From contig DATKVV010000005.1 in the NCBI GenBank assembly GCA_035529895.1, positions 88,943 to 152,942 of the forward strand: a stretch of DNA of 64,000 nucleotides, written 5' to 3'. The notes beneath the pieces were generated by a model. The model made no database searches, was not told the origin of the DNA, and saw only the letters and a list, made by a program, of their open reading frames with translations. How positions within the stretch are numbered: position 1 is the stretch's first letter; each line of letters begins with the position of its first letter. The stretch is from JAUWKC01 sp035529895. Lineage in GTDB: Bacteria > Planctomycetota > Phycisphaerae > Sedimentisphaerales > Anaerobacaceae. The position numbers were made by a program, and so were the translations under genes. Shown one piece after another: positions 59,944 through 64,000 of the stretch.

Positions 59944-61233
59944 TCACTTCTGCTTTCCTCTGGCCAGAACCTGCCGGACACGGTCATCCATCCCCTTCTG
60001 GTCCGTCGCGAAACTCCTCAAACCGGCCAGATTCATCAGGCTGTCCAGTCCTATCGATTTGTCCGCAAGAGCCTCACGCCAGTGCTCCAGTTTCGGAATC
60101 TTACCTTCACTTGTGCTGGTTTCAATCTGAGAACTGCTCCAGCGAACAAGAACGTCCTGGCAATTATGGTCCGCAAAGAAATCAATCAAATCATCCGGCG
60201 TAAAACTATCTATGTTCTCTTTCTCCAAAGCGTCAACACAGGTAATAAGCTCCTGTTCAATATCCCAAAGCGTACCAAGTCTTGTTGCATCACGGTCCAC
60301 GTTCTCATTCACACCCGGCCTGTAGTCCATAGCACTCTTGTCGAGTATCAGGTGCGGTGGAATCGCCATAGAAAGGAATTCCCCTGCAACCTTTGGCGGC
60401 ATTGTCATCACATCAATGCCCGCCAGGTCTCGAACCTGCCCTCCCGTGCGAAAGCTTGCTCCTATCTGCCGGGTAAGCGTCAGCCTCATCTGACGCAGTT
60501 TTCGAACGGCCGCCTGCGAGGCCAGCGCGGCCTTTTCTCCCACGTAGCTGCCGTCGCCAAGCCCGTTGTCCGCCACAAAACTGTTCAGCCGGCCCAGGAA
60601 CACGTTAACATAAGCCGGCTGGCATAGCCTTGCAATCACGTAATTCTGCCGAGCCGAAAACCCAAGCGTATGGTTCACCGGAATTCCAATGGCTGAGACC
60701 CGACGTGTCGCCAAAAGTCCCGCGGGCGTAAACGGTATCTTTATGATAAATCGCTCCGGACAAACTGCGTAATAACGCCGGGCATAATCAACCGCCTGCT
60801 CAACGTCGTAGGCGAGCGCCGTATGCTCCTCCACAGAAACATACGCGTCGAATGTCTCCACAAGCCTCAGCCCGTGCCACGCATTGAGAATAAAAGCAAT
60901 TTCGAGCATACGCTGGTGTTCGGTAAGGTGCGGGTATGCCGAGAGCATCTGAGCCGCCTCACAGACCAGCGAATCGTACCGACCCGTCTGGACCTCCCTG
61001 TTGAGCAAAGTATTGTTTGTCGTCAGGGCTGAAAATTCCTGCGTCCAGAGCTGCTGCGAATCTTCGATGCTTCCCGTATCCAGCCACAATTCACTGCCGA
61101 TCTCCCGAAGTCGCTGCCAGCGCGCATCCTTCCTGAAACCCTCTTGAAGCAGGCCGAATTTAGGCGAAAAACCTCGTCTGACAAACTTATGAATATCCCG
61201 CCGAAGGTCGGACTTGCTCTTTTTGCCATTCAT
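59944..61233 (-). CDS. Transaldolase-family protein
   Basis: A 429-residue class I aldolase-type TIM barrel. The Schiff-base Lys lies in FIIKIPFTPAGLLATRRV (about residue 165), and the phosphate-site GIPVNHTLGFSARQNYVIAR follows. Transaldolase (about 316-350 residues) moves dihydroxyacetone units between sugar phosphates in the pentose phosphate pathway. This protein is longer at both ends, so it may be a specialised relative. ATG at 61233 is used; a longer frame opens at 61317 by TAATG overlap with the tatC stop, but its first 28 residues show no family similarity. It lies between tatC and a radical SAM gene. Confidence 0.85.
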   Translation of the reverse strand: MNGKKSKSDLRRDIHKFVRRGFSPKFGLLQEGFRKDARWQRLREIGSELWLDTGSIEDSQQLWTQEFSALTTNNTLLNREVQTGRYDSLVCEAAQMLSAYPHLTEHQRMLEIAFILNAWHGLRLVETFDAYVSVEEHTALAYDVEQAVDYARRYYAVCPERFIIKIPFTPAGLLATRRVSAIGIPVNHTLGFSARQNYVIARLCQPAYVNVFLGRLNSFVADNGLGDGSYVGEKAALASQAAVRKLRQMRLTLTRQIGASFRTGGQVRDLAGIDVMTMPPKVAGEFLSMAIPPHLILDKSAMDYRPGVNENVDRDATRLGTLWDIEQELITCVDALEKENIDSFTPDDLIDFFADHNCQDVLVRWSSSQIETSTSEGKIPKLEHWREALADKSIGLDSLMNLAGLRSFATDQKGMDDRVRQVLARGKQK

Positions 61234-61316
61234 ACCTTTATAATCCCCCACTTTCAGTCTTTGGTCTCTGCTCCCGACCGGCGCCAGGTCTTGTCGTGCG
61301 GCTTGCGCCGCCGCCA

Positions 61317-62093
61317 TTAGCTATCGACAACCGACGATTGGCGCAACTTTTTTCGGCCGGCAAGATAACTCAGCAAGATCCCCAGCTCGTACAACAGATA
61401 GAGCGGGATGGCCAATGCTATCTGCGAATACACATCCGGCGGCGTGGCCATGGCCGCCACTATGACAATTACCAGTACAACATATTTTCGCGAACGCTTA
61501 AGGGCCTCAATTGAGACCAGGCCTGTCTTGGTTAACAGAAATATGGCCAGTGGCGTCTGAAACGCTATTCCAAACACGAGCATCAGACTGGTAATAAACG
61601 AGACGTACATGGGGAAGGTCCAGTTCGGTTGCAGCCCGAGCCACCTATCCACTGCTACCAGGAACCGAAGGCTAAGTCCTGCAATAAAGAATATGAAAAA
61701 CAGCGCACCGGCAACGAACAAGGCCGCCGAAAACGGAACAGATACACGAACGTACCTCCTCTCATGCGCATATAGACCTGCCGCCACGAACATCCACAGA
61801 TGGTAGAAGACCCAGGGTGACGTCAGAATAAGCCCCGATATGGTGGCAATTTTGACGTAACTGACAAACCCCTGAGTTGGGGCCAAGGTCTGAAGGTGGG
61901 CCTCTTTACCCAGCGCGTCAACGTACGGCCCCTGGATAAAAGCTATGATCCACTTTCCGAAGAACAAACTGACAACAACCCCGACCGCCAGCCCCGCAAG
62001 GGCGAGGAGAATCCGCATGCGCAACTCTTCGAGGTGGTCCCCCAGACTCATCGTGGAATCAAAGAGTTCCTCTTTCTGGTTGGTTTTGCCCAT
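61317..62093 (-). CDS. tatC: Twin-arginine translocase subunit TatC
   Basis: A 258-residue inner-membrane protein with six membrane helices. N-terminus MSLGDHLEELRMRILLALAG carries the signal-peptide-binding helix with conserved Glu. Further family blocks: ILTSPWVFYHLWMFVAAGLY and ALFVAGALFFIFFIAGLSLR, then SFITSLMLVFGIAFQTPLAI. It recognises twin-arginine signals. It follows tatA by 48 bp. Tat substrates in the window include the sulfatase and the DUF362 protein. Confidence 0.97.
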   Translation of the reverse strand: MGKTNQKEELFDSTMSLGDHLEELRMRILLALAGLAVGVVVSLFFGKWIIAFIQGPYVDALGKEAHLQTLAPTQGFVSYVKIATISGLILTSPWVFYHLWMFVAAGLYAHERRYVRVSVPFSAALFVAGALFFIFFIAGLSLRFLVAVDRWLGLQPNWTFPMYVSFITSLMLVFGIAFQTPLAIFLLTKTGLVSIEALKRSRKYVVLVIVIVAAMATPPDVYSQIALAIPLYLLYELGILLSYLAGRKKLRQSSVVDS

Positions 62094-62141
62094 TTCAATC
62101 CGTACGCTCGAGTCGGAACGAGCCGCTAACCTGATACTCGA

Positions 62142-62411
62142 TTAGTCCTTGTTGTCGATCTCATCAAGACCGGCGGCGTCTTTGGCCTCGCGCGCTATAT
62201 CATCCCCGGCCTTCTTAACGTCACGCACAAGCTCGTCCTTGGTCTCCTCGGCCTCATGGATACCCTTTTTGAATTCGGTAAGGCTCTTGCCTATGTTGCG
62301 GGCGATCTCAGGCAGACGCCTGCCGAATATCAGCAGGGCAACAACAAGAATAACAACAATCTCAAGAGGTCCAGGCGTCCAAAACGCCACATATAATGTA
62401 TATTCAGCCAT
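62142..62411 (-). CDS. tatA: Twin-arginine translocase subunit TatA
   Basis: An 89-residue pore-forming subunit: a short N-terminus, a membrane helix (about 14-31, PLEIVVILVVALLIFG), the hinge FGRRLPEIARNIGKSLTEFK and an acidic amphipathic helix (KKGIHEAEETKDELVRDVKK). The F-G-x-x-x-L-P hallmark is present. RBS AAGGAGAC precedes the ATG, and a good sigma-70 promoter lies just upstream on the minus strand. No tatB-like gene is next to it, as in many bacteria. Confidence 0.96.
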   Translation of the reverse strand: MAEYTLYVAFWTPGPLEIVVILVVALLIFGRRLPEIARNIGKSLTEFKKGIHEAEETKDELVRDVKKAGDDIAREAKDAAGLDEIDNKD

Positions 62412-62439
62412 TTCTGTCTCCTTCTTCTTTCACGAAAGT

Positions 62440-62469
62440 ATTATAGCATTAATCTTATCATGCCGTCAA
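62440..62469 (-). promoter_or_regulatory. Sigma-70 promoter of tatA operon
   Basis: Minus strand: TTGACG (62469-62464), 18-base spacer, TATAAT (62445-62440). Five of six matches in the -35 box and six of six in the -10 box. Transcription would start near 62433, a leader of about 20 nt containing AAGGAGAC. It diverges from the promoter at 62490-62518, with the two -35 boxes 20 bases apart. Confidence 0.7.
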
Positions 62470-62489
62470 CGAGCACAACTCATAGAATA

Positions 62490-62518
62490 TTGACAAAAAG
62501 ACCCTCCGGGACTATAAT
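62490..62518 (+). promoter_or_regulatory. Perfect consensus sigma-70 promoter
   Basis: TTGACA at 62490-62495, a 17-base spacer and TATAAT at 62513-62518: an exact match in both boxes and spacing. Transcription would start near 62525, 42 nt before the ATG at 62567. Strong, probably constitutive, expression of the DUF6599-DUF362 pair is expected. Confidence 0.85.
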
Positions 62519-62566
62519 ACGCCCTTGTTTTAGGGTCAAGTATATTACCGTTATTGGGGCCGGCTG

Positions 62567-63607
62567 ATGAGTGCGACGCCCGGGCGAGCAAAACGTCTTG
62601 AATCCGCCATAAGTATTTGCCTCTTGGCAATCCTTGTTCTCATCGGCTTCGGAATATTCCTCAAGCAGCGCAGCTCTGACATCAGCCGATTCGGTTTAGA
62701 TGCAGCCTCGGCCCAACAGTCGGCTCAAGAGTCGCTCTCCGCCCTTAACGAAGACCGGGCCTTGGCCTCCTTGGCGCCCCCGGGCTTTGGTGCACTTTCC
62801 AAAACCGAGACATATACCGCGGAGAATCTTTACGAGAAAATAAACGGCAAGGCTGATTTTTACGTTGATGCGGGGTTCGAAAGCTTGTCCACTCAGCGTT
62901 TCATCAGCAGAGACAACGAAAATCTTTGGATGGAAGTCTATGTTTTTGATATGGGAAACATCAGAAACGCCTTTTCTGTCTACAGCAGGCAAAAAAGACC
63001 TGGGGTAGAGGCCCTGCCGGGCATGCAATTCGGATACAAAACGACCAACGCCCTGTATCTGGTCCTCAGCAGGTATTATATCGAGCTGGTCGGCTCTGTC
63101 GAATCGGACACACTCTTGGCATCAATGGCGGAAGCAGGGCAAAAAGCAAGGACGGTTTTGCCCGTTAATGATGATGCCCGGATACCTGAACTGAGTTTAT
63201 TTCCCCCCGAGAATCTCGTCCCTGATAGTGCCAAACTGTATTTGACAGATACCTTCGGTTTCGACGGGCTGACTGACACTTTTGCCGCGCAGTACATTAT
63301 CGGCAACGAAACAATCACTGCTTTTTTCAGCAAACGCCCGGACACCGCGAATGCCCGAACAGTTGCCGAAGCTTATTTAAATTTCCTGCTTGAAAGCGGA
63401 GGCTCGGCCAAACCAACAACGAGCAACATTCTTCAAGCGCTCAACGCCAAAGTCGTTGATTTATACGGGACATCCGAAGTCGTCCTGGCAACAGGACCGT
63501 TTGTTGCCGGCGTTCATGAAGCCGACAATCAACAGGCCGCGGAAAAGCTGGCCGAAACCATTGCCCAAAAACTTGGTGAGCCGGCAGAGCGAAAAAGCAA
63601 TGACTGA
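62567..63607 (+). CDS. DUF6599-family membrane-anchored protein
   Basis: A 346-residue protein. The N-terminus carries one membrane helix (about 13-34, ISICLLAILVLIGFGIFL). The domain begins near residue 85 with ENLYEKINGKADFYVDAGFE, the DUF6599 hallmark (Y-x-x-I-N-G-x-A). It continues with NLWMEVYVFDMGNIRNAFSV and ALYLVLSRYYIELVG. Function is unknown; family members occur in planctomycetes and anaerobes beside DUF362 genes, as here. It overlaps the next gene by eight bases, so the pair is translationally coupled. RBS is weak. Confidence 0.85.
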   Translation: MSATPGRAKRLESAISICLLAILVLIGFGIFLKQRSSDISRFGLDAASAQQSAQESLSALNEDRALASLAPPGFGALSKTETYTAENLYEKINGKADFYVDAGFESLSTQRFISRDNENLWMEVYVFDMGNIRNAFSVYSRQKRPGVEALPGMQFGYKTTNALYLVLSRYYIELVGSVESDTLLASMAEAGQKARTVLPVNDDARIPELSLFPPENLVPDSAKLYLTDTFGFDGLTDTFAAQYIIGNETITAFFSKRPDTANARTVAEAYLNFLLESGGSAKPTTSNILQALNAKVVDLYGTSEVVLATGPFVAGVHEADNQQAAEKLAETIAQKLGEPAERKSND

Positions 63608-64000
63608 ACTTAACCGGAAAGAGCTTGCTCGAAGACAGTTTCTGGCGCGAGCTGCGAAGGCCGGAATCTCGATTGCCGCTGCCGGTGCGGCTTCGTATAT
63701 CCTTTACGACCCTGCAGGGCCAAAGCCGCTCACTGACACCCAACAGCTTGTCACACTGCCCGATTTCTCCGTTCCTGCCAAAGCGGGCCGGACAATGACC
63801 ATCGTTAAGGGTCCCGACAGAGTTAAGACCGTTGATAAAGCAATAGAACTGCTGGGCGGCATAGAAAGATTCGTCGAGCCGGGCCAAATCGTTGCGATAA
63901 AGCCAAATGCCGCCTTTGCGTCTCCCCCGATGCTGGGAGCTACTACCAACCCGGAACTGGTGGCAGAGGTTGTTCGGCTCTGCTACGAAAAAGGCAAGGC
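63600..64000 (+). CDS. DUF362-domain protein with twin-arginine signal, cut by window end
   Basis: The first 133 residues are visible. The signal peptide has twin arginines (LARRQFLARAAKAG) followed by an Ala-rich hydrophobic stretch ending near AASYIL, so it is probably exported folded by Tat. After residue 65 the DUF362 fold starts: MTIVKGPDRVKTVDKAIELL, then IVAIKPNAAFASPPMLGATT. DUF362 proteins are often iron-sulfur proteins of anaerobic metabolism, but no cysteine cluster is visible in this part. The start ATG overlaps the DUF6599 gene by eight bases. Confidence 0.85.
   Translation, partial: MTELNRKELARRQFLARAAKAGISIAAAGAASYILYDPAGPKPLTDTQQLVTLPDFSVPAKAGRTMTIVKGPDRVKTVDKAIELLGGIERFVEPGQIVAIKPNAAFASPPMLGATTNPELVAEVVRLCYEKGK

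Overview
The window looks like chromosome of a diderm, flagellated bacterium, most probably a planctomycete of the Phycisphaerae type. This rests on gene content alone: P- and L-ring flagellar proteins, sigma-54-driven flagellar operons, many TPR proteins, a Tat-exported sulfatase beside FGE-like/sialidase-like fusion proteins, and a DUF6599/DUF362 pair. No rRNA, tRNA, CRISPR array, insertion sequence or phage gene was recognised. Taxonomy is inference.

1-31.6 kb is one flagellar island. On the minus strand a 12-gene unit reads flgD, flgE, a membrane PilZ gene, flgF, flgG, flgA, flgH, flgI, flgJ, flgN, flgK, flgL. Its upstream region carries a perfect -24/-12 (sigma-54) promoter at 16094-16109. 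Distal to it lie a methyltransferase-GT9 fusion, a TPR-glycosyltransferase with its own sigma-54 promoter (1767-1782), and the start of a GT2 glycosyltransferase cut by the window edge, together a candidate flagellar glycosylation set. On the plus strand a sigma-54 activator gene is followed by a third sigma-54 promoter (18303-18318). That promoter faces a long unit: a TPR/STN-like membrane protein, a TPR protein, a second sigma-54 activator, fliL, fliM, fliN, flhA, three small genes, fliA, and two lipoproteins. A FlgM-like anti-sigma gene with a sigma-28-type promoter (31309-31335) closes the island. The layout suggests a cascade: sigma-54 activators, then hook/basal-body genes and FliA, then FliA-dependent FlgM. 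Flagellin, fliF/G/H/I, fliP/Q/R, flhB and motAB are not in the window.

31.6-35.5 kb is a loose zone with a zinc-ribbon microprotein, a CBS-pair protein, a membrane-anchored coiled coil and a large protein joining a possible CheC-like domain, a long acidic linker and a CBS pair.

35.7-51.0 kb is a catabolic/glycan locus on the plus strand: a TRAP transporter (dctP, dctQ, dctM), a URO-D-family protein, two dihydrodipicolinate synthase/N-acetylneuraminate lyase-family aldolases, a Tat-lipoprotein sulfatase, and three tandem secreted paralogues. Each paralogue joins an FGE-sulfatase fold without the catalytic cysteines to an Asp-box (sialidase-like) beta-propeller, and two of the three have extra C-terminal domains. 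This is the least conventional part of the window.

51.0-64.0 kb holds an ECF sigma factor with a two-helix membrane coiled coil and a large EF-hand membrane protein downstream, a beta-CASP metallo-beta-lactamase RNase-like protein, a YyaL/SSP411-type thioredoxin-domain protein, and a minus-strand unit tatA, tatC, transaldolase-like, B12-binding radical SAM. Diverging from tatA across a pair of good sigma-70 promoters is a DUF6599 gene overlapping a Tat-signal DUF362 gene that runs off the end of the window.
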